Assembly: GCA_034669505.1 (NCBI GenBank)
Contig: JAXDNJ010000071.1
Coordinates: forward strand, 1 to 28,461
DNA: 28,461 nucleotides
From: JAFASC01 sp034669505
GTDB taxonomy: Bacteria; Pseudomonadota; Alphaproteobacteria; Rhizobiales; Beijerinckiaceae
Reading direction: 5' to 3'
Under the pieces are notes generated by a model, which was not told the DNA's origin, did no database searches, and saw only the letters and a list, made by a program, of their open reading frames with translations. Shown here in pieces: positions 1-8,987 of the stretch (the first letter of the stretch is position 1; each line of letters starts with the position of its first letter). The translations under genes were made by a program, and so were the position numbers.

Positions 1-1860
<1,860 letters not shown>

Positions 1861-2445
1861 ATGAAAGCGCGCATCCGCAAGCTCGTGACGGTGGTCGAAG
1901 AAACGCGCACGGAAATGGGGCGCACCATTGATCCGCCGACACGGCGCGCGGCTGCCGTCGCCGTCATCGAGAATCCGTTCGCCGGACAATATGTCGATGA
2001 TCTCTCGGAGCTGATCGACATCGGCGAGGAACTCGGCGCGCTCTTAGCGGAGCGCGCGGTCGCGGCGCTCGGTATCGAAGGTTCCCGCGCCGAAAGTTAC
2101 GGCAAGGGCGCGGCGGTCGGCGAGAACGGCGAACTCGAACATGCCGCGGCACTCCTGCATCCGAAAATGGGTGCGCCGGTGCGCAAGGCGCTGAGCAAAG
2201 GCGCGGCGCTCATTCCGTCATCGAAGAAACGCGGGGGACCTGGCGTGCCGCTCGATATTCCGCTTGGTCACAAGGACGCAGCGTTCGTGCGTTCGCATTT
2301 CGACGGCATGGAAGTGCGCGTGACCGACGCGCCGCGCGCCAACGAGATCATGGTCGCCATTGCGGTGACCGATTCCGGCCGCCCGCTGCCGCGCGTCGGC
2401 GGGCTGAAGAAAGACGAAATCAAGGGCGACGACGGGCTGCGTTAG
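1861..2445 (+). CDS. Amino acid synthesis family protein (AA_synth, formerly DUF1185)
   Basis: A 194-residue protein of the AA_synth family (PF06684 as I recall it), named for presumed links to amino-acid metabolism; no reaction is established to my knowledge. Visible family hallmarks are RKLVTVVEETRTE at the N-terminus, RRAAAVAVIENPFAGQYV, SYGKGAAVGENGELEHAAA, HPKMGAPVRKAL, IPSSKKRGGPG and AFVRSHFDGMEVRV, with the C-terminal ITV-like stretch IAVTDSGRPLPRVGGL. Length matches the family (about 190-200). The ATG follows the pnp TAA directly and a GGGGAG Shine-Dalgarno lies at the very end of pnp, so translation is probably coupled. No signal peptide or membrane segment is seen. The link to PNPase is positional only. 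The gene ends 11 bp before the oppositely oriented helicase gene. Confidence 0.85.
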   Translation: MKARIRKLVTVVEETRTEMGRTIDPPTRRAAAVAVIENPFAGQYVDDLSELIDIGEELGALLAERAVAALGIEGSRAESYGKGAAVGENGELEHAAALLHPKMGAPVRKALSKGAALIPSSKKRGGPGVPLDIPLGHKDAAFVRSHFDGMEVRVTDAPRANEIMVAIAVTDSGRPLPRVGGLKKDEIKGDDGLR

Positions 2446-2456
2446 CGTGGTTCGCC

Positions 2457-5400
2457 TCACCCTTTCTTGTTCTTCTCCAATTCTGCCTTCAGCGCCGCGA
2501 GCTTGGCGAAGGGCGAATCCGGATCAGGCGCGCGATCACGCGAACGCGTTTCCGTGCTGAATGTGCTCGGCCGCGCGGATCTGCGGTCCTCGTGACGATC
2601 GTTGCGGCGCCGATCGTCTTTGCTCTTGAAGCGGGGACGATTGTCGGCCGCGCGCGCCGGCCGCTCATTTGTGGGCGCTTCAGCAGTGACGGCATCGCCT
2701 TCGGGCTTTTGTTCATCGCCGCGTTGATGACGCCGGAACCGCTGCTCCCCGTTCGCGCCTTCCTTCGGCGGACGCGGCGTGATGTTGAAGACGCGCGGCT
2801 GCCGCTTCTGCGGACGCTCCGTCCGGCGCTGAAACTGCTGGCGTCCCGTACGCCAGACCTCGATCATGACCGGCTCAGCCGGCGCGGCTTTGGTTTGCTC
2901 TGCTGCTCGATCAGAGACCGGCGCGCTCGTCGCGTCAGCGCCGTCTGGTTCTGCGCTGTCAGATGTCGTGCTGCTGTTGGCACCCTCTGACGCCGCCACA
3001 ACCGGCTCGCCCTCGCTGCTCGGAGCTTCTTCGCCAAGAGCCTGCGTTTCTTCAGGAGCAACCGGCGCATCGCCGAGTGCGACAAGCGTCTCGCTTTCCG
3101 TAGGTGTGGCAGACTCGGGAACAGGTTCTGCGGTTTCAGATATGGATGACGCAGACTCCTGCGGCATCTCTGATGTTGTCGCGACGCTCTCATCAGCTTG
3201 CTGGCGGGACTCGTCGCCGGGCTCTTCGCCAATACCCAACGGCAGAAATGAGTCGTCCGCAGCGATGAACGTCTCGCCTGCATTCACGGGCGCGGCGGTC
3301 GGTTCCGCATTCGAGTCCTCGCTCGAACTCTCTGTCTTCCTGACTTGCGACGCAACCGGCTGCGTCGACGCTGCCGGGATAAGCGACACGGTGATCGCCG
3401 CTCCCTCCCGACGCTCCATAACATAGCCGAGCGAACGCAGAATGGACGCGAAACTCTCGCCCGAACATCCCGCAAGAGAGGTCATCGCGCCGGTCACAAC
3501 GAACGCATCTTTATCAGCGGCCCCAGGCGGGGGATTGCCCGGTGTTACACCGGGCCGGTAAGCAATGGCGGGCCGAATAAGATCGGCGAGTCGCTCGAGA
3601 ATATCGACGCGCACGGCGCGTTCGCCGCAAACTCGAAATCCCGCGGCGCGATAGAGCTCTGCCGGAATTTCGGGATCGGCGACAAACGAGGTGCGGCCTG
3701 AAGCCGCGAGATGCGGAACCTCGTCGAGACCTTTCACATCGAGGCCGCCGTTCTTCAACGCCCACAATTGTGCGGCCAACGAACGCGGCGCCGGCTTCAA
3801 AAGCTGCGGCAGGAAGAGATGATAAGCGCCAAAGCGCACGCCGAATTTGCGCAACGCCGCGCGCGCTTCTTGCGACAAGGTCCGCACATTCTCTGCAACG
3901 AGCGCACGATCGAGCACCCCCAAATGTTCGCCGATCTGAAACGCGATGCCGCGCGCAATTCCTTCGAGACCTTCGCCCGCCTCCAGTTCGGCGAGCGCGC
4001 CAAGATGTTTCTTCACATATTGCGCGAGCCACAGATCAAGCCGGCGCTGGACCGCATCCAATGGCGAACCCGTCAATTGCTCGTCAGCAAGCACGTGCGC
4101 TTTCGGTGCAAGAATATGATCGCCCGTAGCAAGCTTCGCGATCGGCTCGCCCAACCAACGGACGATCCCGTCGCGAGCAAGGACGAAAGCTTCGTCGACC
4201 GCCTCGCTCACGCGCGTCGCGCGCTGATCCATCTCGGTCGCAAGCGCCTTCTGCGCAGCGGCGTTCAGCGTCCGCGCGGCTTCTCCGGCGGCCTGCGGAT
4301 CGGGCGTGAAGCGGAAACCTTGCAGCAGGCCGACATGCTGGCCTTCGACCAGCACGTCGCCGGAATTGGTTATTTCCGCTTCAAGCATCGCATTCTCTCT
4401 GAGGCGGCGCATCAACACGCTTGTGCGCCGGTCGACGAAACGCTGGGCCAGCCGCTCGTGCAGCGCATCCGACAGATTGTCCTCTATCCGACGCGCAAGC
4501 CCCTGCCAATGTTCGGGGTCGGCGAGCCAATCGGGGCGGTTGGCGATATAGGTCCAAGTGCGTACCTGGGCGATGCGGGCCGCGAGGATGTCGATGTCGC
4601 CGTCGATGCGATCCAGCACCGCAAGCTGGCGAGCGAACCAATCATCGGGAATAAGCCCGGCCCGCACGATGTAACCAAACACGGAAAGCACAAGTTCCGC
4701 ATGGGCTGCGGCTGCGACCTTGCGGTAATCGGGTATCTGGCAGACGTCCCATAGGCGTGCGACGTCGGCGCGTGTCTTCACGTTGCGGCGCACGCTTTCG
4801 TCGCGTCCGATAATGTCGAGGACGAGTTGGTCTTCCGCGATTGGTGCGCGCGTGAGCCCCGGATGTTCTGGCAGCCGGTCGAGCGAACGGCCGAGCGCCT
4901 CGATCGAGGTTAAGTCGAGCTCGGAATTGCGCCATTGCAGGACCCCGAGCGGATCGAAATTGTGGTCCTCAAGCCGTTCGATCAGTTCTTCGTCAAACGG
5001 CGGACAGCGCCCCGTCGTGCCGAACGTCCCATCGCGCATGTTGCGCCCGGCGCGTCCCGCGATCTGCCCGAATTCGGCCGGTATCAAGCGCCGGAACTGC
5101 CGGCCGTCGAACTTACGGTCCGAGGCGAAGGCGACGTGGTCGACATCGAGATTGAGCCCCATGCCGATCGCGTCGGTCGCGACGATGTAGTCGACATCGC
5201 CGTCCTGATACATCGCGACCTGCGCATTGCGCGTGCGTGGCGACAGAGCGCCGAGAACGACCGCCGCGCCCCCCTTTTGCCGGCGGATCCATTCGGCGAT
5301 GGCGTAAACTTCCTCGGCCGAGAAAGCCACGATGGCACTGCGCGGCGGCAGACGGGTGATCTTTCTGTCGCCGGCAAACGAGAGCTTTGAGAGCCGCGGC

Positions 5401-5873
5401 CGCGACATGATGCGGATGCCCGGCAGCAGCTCCGAGATCGTACGCTGCATGGTGCCGGCGCCGATGAGCAGCGTTTCGTCGAGTCCACGGCGATTGAGCA
5501 GGCGATCGGTGAAGACGTGCCCGCGATCGAAGTCGCTCGCAAGCTGCACCTCATCGACGGCGACGAACGAGAGGTTCAGATCGCGCGGCATCGCTTCTAC
5601 GGTCGCCACCCAATAGCGCGGCGATTTCGGCTTGATCTTCTCCTCGCCGGTGATCAGCGCGACGGCGTCAGTGCCGGCGCGCTCCACCACGCGGGCGTAG
5701 ACCTCGCGCGCGAGTAGGCGCAGCGGCAGGCCGATCATGCCGTTTGGATGGGCGAGCATCCGCTCGATCGCGTAATGCGTCTTGCCGGTGTTGGTTGGGC
5801 CGAGCACCGCGGTTGCCCCATGCGTCCGGTCCAGGACGGGGCGCCCGCGTTCTGGCGGAAAAGGCAGGTTCAT
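2457..5873 (-). CDS. SUV3-like superfamily 2 RNA helicase with long disordered tail
   Basis: A 1138-residue ATP-dependent RNA helicase resembling the mitochondrial degradosome helicase SUV3. Motifs seen: Walker A LGPTNTGKT (24-32), motif Ia-like GLPLRLLAREVY (48-59), Walker B-type DEVQ (107-110), GAGTMQRTI (138-145), the second RecA domain with ATDAIGMGLNLDVDHV (232-247), and motif VI GQIAGRAGR (269-277). A helical SUV3-type region follows, with a conserved segment around FGVRFGAYHLFLPQLLKP. From about residue 820 the chain becomes low-complexity: first rich in Glu/Ser/Ala/Thr, then, after MIEVWRTGRQ, rich in Arg/Lys, ending SPFAKLAALKAELEKNKKG, a probable short helix. The ATG has an AGGG upstream on the minus strand. 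No S4-domain gene sits beside it, although I recall that arrangement as common in alphaproteobacteria. It converges on pnp with an 11-bp gap to the intervening gene. Role in RNA turnover is inferred from family and context. Confidence 0.9.
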   Translation of the reverse strand: MNLPFPPERGRPVLDRTHGATAVLGPTNTGKTHYAIERMLAHPNGMIGLPLRLLAREVYARVVERAGTDAVALITGEEKIKPKSPRYWVATVEAMPRDLNLSFVAVDEVQLASDFDRGHVFTDRLLNRRGLDETLLIGAGTMQRTISELLPGIRIMSRPRLSKLSFAGDRKITRLPPRSAIVAFSAEEVYAIAEWIRRQKGGAAVVLGALSPRTRNAQVAMYQDGDVDYIVATDAIGMGLNLDVDHVAFASDRKFDGRQFRRLIPAEFGQIAGRAGRNMRDGTFGTTGRCPPFDEELIERLEDHNFDPLGVLQWRNSELDLTSIEALGRSLDRLPEHPGLTRAPIAEDQLVLDIIGRDESVRRNVKTRADVARLWDVCQIPDYRKVAAAAHAELVLSVFGYIVRAGLIPDDWFARQLAVLDRIDGDIDILAARIAQVRTWTYIANRPDWLADPEHWQGLARRIEDNLSDALHERLAQRFVDRRTSVLMRRLRENAMLEAEITNSGDVLVEGQHVGLLQGFRFTPDPQAAGEAARTLNAAAQKALATEMDQRATRVSEAVDEAFVLARDGIVRWLGEPIAKLATGDHILAPKAHVLADEQLTGSPLDAVQRRLDLWLAQYVKKHLGALAELEAGEGLEGIARGIAFQIGEHLGVLDRALVAENVRTLSQEARAALRKFGVRFGAYHLFLPQLLKPAPRSLAAQLWALKNGGLDVKGLDEVPHLAASGRTSFVADPEIPAELYRAAGFRVCGERAVRVDILERLADLIRPAIAYRPGVTPGNPPPGAADKDAFVVTGAMTSLAGCSGESFASILRSLGYVMERREGAAITVSLIPAASTQPVASQVRKTESSSEDSNAEPTAAPVNAGETFIAADDSFLPLGIGEEPGDESRQQADESVATTSEMPQESASSISETAEPVPESATPTESETLVALGDAPVAPEETQALGEEAPSSEGEPVVAASEGANSSTTSDSAEPDGADATSAPVSDRAAEQTKAAPAEPVMIEVWRTGRQQFQRRTERPQKRQPRVFNITPRPPKEGANGEQRFRRHQRGDEQKPEGDAVTAEAPTNERPARAADNRPRFKSKDDRRRNDRHEDRRSARPSTFSTETRSRDRAPDPDSPFAKLAALKAELEKNKKG

Positions 5874-5994
5874 TCGATGGCCCTGGTACGCCGCCGTCCC
5901 GCTTTGTGACGACGCAGCCCTTCCACGTTCATGTCTTGAACGCGGCGGGAACGAAAAGCGCCCGAATCGCTGACTCGCGGCGAGTCTGGCTTTG

Positions 5995-6027
5995 TTCCAT
6001 CAAGATGTAGATATGCCGTTGATGGAA
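5995..6027. repeat. 9-bp perfect inverted repeat (TTCCATCAA / TTGATGGAA)
   Basis: Arms TTCCATCAA at 5995-6003 and TTGATGGAA at 6019-6027 flank a 15-nt loop. No T-run follows on either strand, so it is not a typical intrinsic terminator. It lies about 120 bp upstream of the helicase start and could be an operator, an RNA hairpin in the helicase leader, or part of an interspersed repeat. Confidence 0.6.
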
Positions 6028-6102
6028 TCGGCAATAAGTTGTGTTTGAAGCCCGCCTGCCGCGGGTCGCGACGGCGTGGTTTGAAATCCGCGGACGGACT
6101 CC

Positions 6103-6130
6103 GAATCGGCTTTGAGTCAAGCGCCGATTC
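6103..6130. repeat. 8-bp perfect inverted repeat (GAATCGGC / GCCGATTC)
   Basis: Arms GAATCGGC at 6103-6110 and GCCGATTC at 6123-6130 enclose a 12-nt loop that itself contains TTGA-G-TCAA. The left arm repeats at 6025-6032. The nested symmetry suggests a palindromic repeat unit rather than chance, but copy number elsewhere is unknown. Confidence 0.6.
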
Positions 6131-6371
6131 TGCCCATGAAGAAGCCCCACCGTTAAGCTTTGGCCGGGAGGGGGAACGCAGCAAGCACGAATCGCTGATT
6201 GGCCGGTTTTCGCGCTTTGTCTCAGCGGCATGGCTGTGGAGAAGACGTCTCACGCACAATCCTTGGCGGGCGGAACCCGCATCGTTCAGCCGCAAAATTT
6301 AGGAAAACGTCTCAGCCGGAGACATAAGAGCCGCGCGTGCGATTCGCGAGAGCCGGGGATTGCAGGCCAGC

Positions 6372-7202
6372 CTAGTTGGTGCCGGCTGCTTGCGTTGGCA
6401 GAATGGTAAATTCCGTGCCCTCGACGATGAGCATCCCGCTCATCGTCATGATCGAGATGCGCAGCGGCACCACCGCGTGGGCGCGTTCAACCGGCACCAG
6501 CCAAACTTCCATTTGCTTGTTCTCGGCCATGAATTGGGTAGCCTTGGCCTCAGGCCTGTGGCCGGCAACCGGCACGTAACGGATGGCGCAGACCGCGACC
6601 GGTCCGGAATAGCCCTTCAGCTGTACATCCTGCGACCGCTCAAAGGAAAGCTTGATGTCGTAGCGAGCGAAGCCGTCGAAGACGGGGATGGTGCGGTCGC
6701 AAGCCGCGGGCCCGATCAGCGGCTGTCCGGCCGGCACGCTCATCACCAGCGCTGAAACCGGGTCGAGGATGTTGTGCTTGCTGCTCTCCGTCACCGGCAC
6801 CCGGCCGACCGGGTCGAGGAAGGGCGGCGAGATATCAAGGCCGCGCACCGCGCCCCCGCTCATCGCCATCCTGACCGTGCGGGTCTCGTAGGAATTGGCC
6901 GTCGTATTCGCGTAGGTCGCCGGCACCACGCCCGTCCGCCCGATCGAACCGACGGCGGTCGCCGCGCCCTTCGCGCTTGAGACGAGCGCTGCAAGCCCGG
7001 TCAGCTTCACGCCGATGTCGATTTTGTAGTGCTGCGGCTCGAAAGTCCCTACCGCGGTCGCACTTCCAATGCTCAGTCCGATGATGCTGACGCTATAGGT
7101 CGCACGAATATTCTCCGCTTGGGCTGCGCCGGTAACACCGCACCCCGTTGCGCCGAAGAGGACCGCCGCCAGGAAGCTGCGATAGAACTGGAGAGCGCGC
7201 AT
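6372..7202 (-). CDS. Secreted DUF3108 domain protein
   Basis: A 276-residue exported protein of the DUF3108 family, whose biochemical role is unknown to me. I chose the ATG at 7202 (MRALQFYRSFLAAVLFGA) because it gives a clean signal peptide with a likely cleavage after AAQA; the frame is open to an ATG at 7271, which would bury the signal peptide behind 23 polar residues. The mature part begins with a beta-rich stretch (ATYSVSIIGLSIGSATAVG), typical of the family, and includes DPVSALVM and CDRTIPVFDGFARYDIKLSF, which are recognisable DUF3108 segments, and ends with a beta-strand pair near VPLRISIMTMSGMLIVEGT. It is transcribed away from rpmB. A periplasmic or outer-membrane-associated location is inferred from the signal peptide. 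Confidence 0.8.
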   Translation of the reverse strand: MRALQFYRSFLAAVLFGATGCGVTGAAQAENIRATYSVSIIGLSIGSATAVGTFEPQHYKIDIGVKLTGLAALVSSAKGAATAVGSIGRTGVVPATYANTTANSYETRTVRMAMSGGAVRGLDISPPFLDPVGRVPVTESSKHNILDPVSALVMSVPAGQPLIGPAACDRTIPVFDGFARYDIKLSFERSQDVQLKGYSGPVAVCAIRYVPVAGHRPEAKATQFMAENKQMEVWLVPVERAHAVVPLRISIMTMSGMLIVEGTEFTILPTQAAGTN

Positions 7203-7284
7203 TAAAGACCGTTCGCCGGGAACCGTGGCCGATTCGGCCTTAGCTGTCATGCGAAATCGGGACCGTTTCAAGGCCTTGCGCGGG

Positions 7285-7314
7285 TTGACGCGGGCGAAGC
7301 GCCTCCCCTATAGA
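7285..7314 (+). promoter_or_regulatory. Sigma-70-type promoter for rpmB
   Basis: TTGACG at 7285-7290 and TATAGA at 7309-7314 are separated by 18 nt, close to the housekeeping consensus. Transcription would start near 7321, giving a leader of about 130 nt before the rpmB ATG. The leader contains a small hairpin ACCGG-N5-CCGGT (near 7399-7413), but I recognise no known riboswitch or L28-specific element. Confidence 0.65.
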
Positions 7315-7453
7315 ACGGGCCTTCCGCAGGATCGCAGTGAGCCGTGTTGCGGCTTCGGTCCTCCGAGGGGCGCCCACGTCCCGCGCTTTCCAGTTCAACC
7401 GGCCGTGCCGGTCCGCCCCATGTTACGGGCGATCAGACGAAAAGGTTTGTCCC

Positions 7454-7747
7454 ATGTCCCGCCGTTGTGAGCTCACCGGCAAAGCCGTGCAGAGCGGCAA
7501 TCTGGTTAGCCATTCCAATCGCAAGACGCGCACGCGCTTCCTGCCGAACCTCTGCAACGTTACCCTGATTTCGGATGCGCTCGGCCGCTCGGTGCGCCTG
7601 CGCGTGGCGGCGGCGGCCTTGCGCTCGGTCGAGCATCGCGGCGGGCTCGACGCCTTCCTGGTGAAGGCGAAGGAGGAAACGCTCTCGCCGAATGCCCGCG
7701 CCTTGAAGCGAGAGATCGCCAAAAAAGCCGCCGAAGCCTCCGCCTAG
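7454..7747 (+). CDS. rpmB: 50S ribosomal protein L28
   Basis: A 97-residue basic protein of the large ribosomal subunit. It begins MSRRCELTGKAVQSGNLVSH, the typical L28 N-terminus, followed by SNRKTRTRFLPNLCNV and LGRSVRLRVAAAALRSV, the conserved rRNA-binding core. Length matches alphaproteobacterial L28, which has a longer C-terminus than the E. coli protein. The ATG at 7454 was chosen over an in-frame upstream start because homology begins exactly there; upstream AAAAGG at about 7439 is a serviceable ribosome-binding site. It is monocistronic, with its own promoter at 7285-7314, and its TAG stop lies in a CTAG shared with the convergent sucD stop. Confidence 0.96.
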   Translation: MSRRCELTGKAVQSGNLVSHSNRKTRTRFLPNLCNVTLISDALGRSVRLRVAAAALRSVEHRGGLDAFLVKAKEETLSPNARALKREIAKKAAEASA

Positions 7748-8640
7748 GCCGCCGAACGGCGGCCCAGAAACTCGGCCAAGGTTGAGCCGATCCGCGCCGG
7801 CGAAGGCGAGACCGTGATCCCTGCCGCCTCCATGGCGGCGATTTTTTCATCGGCACCACCCTGGCCGCCGGCGACGATTGCGCCGGCATGCCCCATGCGC
7901 CGTCCGGGTGGCGCGGTGCGCCCGGCGATAAAGCCGACGACAGGCTTGCCGCGCCCGCGCTTCGCCTCGTCGGCGAGAAATTGCGCCCCATCCTCTTCAG
8001 CCGAGCCGCCGATCTCGCCGATCATCACGATCGCCTCCGTTTTGGGATCGGCGAGGAAGAGCTCCAGCACATCCACAAACTCGGTGCCCTTAACGGAATC
8101 GCCGCCGATGCCGATCGCCGTTGTCTGGCCAAGGCCGACGATACTCGTCTGGAACACGGCCTCGTAGGTCAGCGTGCCCGAACGCGAGACGACGCCGACC
8201 GAGCCGGCGCGGAAGATATTTGCCGGCATGATGCCGATCTTGCATTCGCCAGCCGAGACGACGCCCGGACAATTCGGGCCGACGAGCCGCGACTGAGAGC
8301 CGGCGAGGGCGCGCTTCACGCGCACCATGTCGAGGACGGGGATGCCTTCGGTGACGCAGACGATCAGCGGGACCCCCGCGTCGATGGCCTCACAAATCGC
8401 ATCTGCCGCGCCGCGCGGCGGGACATAGACGACAGATGCGTCGGCGTCGGTCGCTTCGCGCGCCTTCGCCACCGTATCGAAGACGGGCAGACCGAGATGC
8501 CGCGTCCCGCCTTTACCGGGCGACACGCCGCCGACCAGTTTGGTGCGATAGGCGAGCGCCTGTTGCGAATGGAACGTGCCGTTTCTGCCGGTAAAACCCT
8601 GGCAGATCACCTTGGTGTTTTTGTCGATCAGGATGGCCAT
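7744..8640 (-). CDS. sucD: Succinyl-CoA synthetase alpha subunit (ADP/GDP-forming), orphan
   Basis: A 298-residue protein that reads along its whole length as SucD: MAILIDKNTKVICQGFTG, GGVSPGKGGTRHLGLPVF, VGPNCPGVVSAGECKIGI, SRSGTLTYEAV and MIGEIGGSAEE. The phosphohistidine lies in GRRMGHAGAI (His251). It would bind CoA and pair with a beta subunit (SucC) to make ATP/GTP from succinyl-CoA. The start at 8640 is fixed by homology and by a GGAGG 8 nt upstream. No sucC, mdh or sucAB is nearby, which is odd: these genes are usually contiguous. Small differences from canonical SucD (GDSVKGTEF instead of GDP-type PI-G; C-terminus VSPSPARIGSTLAEFLGRR) resemble MtkB-like proteins slightly, so malate-CoA ligase subunit is a weaker alternative. 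It overlaps rpmB tail-to-tail by 4 bp. Confidence 0.88.
   Translation of the reverse strand: MAILIDKNTKVICQGFTGRNGTFHSQQALAYRTKLVGGVSPGKGGTRHLGLPVFDTVAKAREATDADASVVYVPPRGAADAICEAIDAGVPLIVCVTEGIPVLDMVRVKRALAGSQSRLVGPNCPGVVSAGECKIGIMPANIFRAGSVGVVSRSGTLTYEAVFQTSIVGLGQTTAIGIGGDSVKGTEFVDVLELFLADPKTEAIVMIGEIGGSAEEDGAQFLADEAKRGRGKPVVGFIAGRTAPPGRRMGHAGAIVAGGQGGADEKIAAMEAAGITVSPSPARIGSTLAEFLGRRSAA
7747..7764 (+). terminator. Hairpin at the rpmB stop, embedded in the sucD 3' coding end
   Basis: GGCCGCC (7747-7753), loop GAAC, GGCGGCC (7758-7764) form a perfect 7-bp GC stem beginning at the last base of the rpmB stop codon. No T-run follows, so intrinsic termination is uncertain; the hairpin may instead protect the 3' end. 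On the other strand it codes for the last residues of SucD (RRSAA). Confidence 0.4.
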
Positions 8641-8719
8641 TGGGTTTCCTCCGGCCTGCTTTTTTTGGAGGGCAACGCAGCCCACACTGGCCCAAGTTCC
8701 CCGAGGTATCTTGCATGCC

Positions 8720-8748
8720 AGAATGGGACGGGTCGCCTCGTGGGTCAA
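8720..8748 (-). promoter_or_regulatory. Possible sucD promoter
   Basis: On the minus strand TTGACC (8743-8748) is followed after 17 nt by CATTCT (8720-8725). The -35 is good, the -10 is weak. It lies between the tRNA 3' end and sucD, 80 bp upstream of the start codon. sucD could alternatively be read through from the tRNA. Confidence 0.3.
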
Positions 8749-8782
8749 GCGCACCGGCACACGGCCGATCAGGCGTAAGCAA

Positions 8783-8858
8783 TGGTGGGCCGGGCAGGAC
8801 TCGAACCTGCAACCAGACCGTTATGAGCGGCCGGCTCTAACCATTGAGCTACCGGCCC
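8783..8858 (-). tRNA. tRNA-Ile2 (anticodon CAU, lysidine-modified)
   Basis: A full cloverleaf of 76 nt with encoded CCA: acceptor GGGCCGG/CCGGCCC, D-arm GCTC/GAGC, anticodon stem GGCCG/CGGTC with loop CTCATAA, and T-arm GCAGG-TTCGAGT-CCTGC. The CAU anticodon is shared by initiator, elongator Met and Ile2 tRNAs. The short D-loop (AATGGTTA), the C4-G69 and C5-G68 pairs recognised by TilS in E. coli, and similarity to E. coli ileX favour Ile2, which would read AUA after C34 becomes lysidine. Elongator Met remains the alternative. The A1/C72-type mismatch and three G-C pairs of initiator tRNA are absent. Confidence 0.88.
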
Positions 8859-8880
8859 TGGTGCGGCGCTCTCGTTGCGA

Positions 8881-8919
8881 GGCGGTCCTACACCGGCCAG
8901 TGCTAGGCCGGCAACCGCC
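8881..8919. other. Two-tier hairpin between tRNA-Ile2 and the tadG terminator
   Basis: Outer arms GGCGGT (8881-8886) and ACCGCC (8914-8919) and inner arms CCGGCC (8893-8898) and GGCCGG (8906-8911) nest with a 7-nt apical loop and an asymmetric internal loop. It begins 22 bp upstream of the tRNA 5' end, where a tRNA promoter would be expected. Its function is unknown; it might be part of the tRNA precursor. Confidence 0.5.
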
Positions 8920-8937
8920 AGCGCCTCCGGAAAGGAA

Positions 8938-8962
8938 ACGGGAGCGCTTTTGGCGCTCCCGT
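8938..8962 (-). terminator. Intrinsic terminator of the TadG-like gene
   Basis: A perfect 10-bp stem ACGGGAGCGC/GCGCTCCCGT with a 5-nt loop. On the minus strand it is followed by TTTCCTTTCC, a U-rich tract, and starts 25 bp after the stop codon of the vWA/TadG-like gene. Orientation and position fit termination of that transcript. Confidence 0.8.
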
Positions 8963-8987
8963 GGCCTGATGCGTATCGCGGCGAAGA

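Larger units (their letters stand above)
5874..6371. other. 498-bp gap with inverted repeats and recurring GAATCGSC motifs, no convincing gene
   Basis: The gap lies upstream of both the helicase start (leftward) and the 3' end of the DUF3108 gene. An open frame of 141 codons exists on the minus strand but is Arg/Ser/Pro-rich, lacks a good ribosome-binding site and resembles no family I know. The DNA carries GAATCGC or GAATCGGC at 5965, 6025, 6103 and 6190, the last also inverted at 6123-6130, plus two perfect inverted repeats (listed separately) and ACGTCTCA at 6245 and 6307. This looks like an interspersed palindromic repeat region that probably also holds the helicase promoter, which I could not place. 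Confidence 0.5.

Noticed and set aside
3711..4754. 347-codon plus-strand frame within the helicase gene
   Set aside because: Antisense to a region of the helicase with clear family similarity; composition typical of a shadow frame.
5870..6295. 141-codon minus-strand frame in the gap before the helicase
   Set aside because: Low-complexity Arg/Ser/Pro translation crossing palindromic repeats, no ribosome-binding site, overlapping the helicase start codon.
7744..8640. Malate-CoA ligase subunit MtkB instead of SucD
   Set aside because: Segments such as VICQGFTG, VGPNCPGVVSAGECKIGI and SRSGTLTYEAV follow SucD more closely, and no mtkA or serine-cycle gene is nearby; kept only as an alternative.
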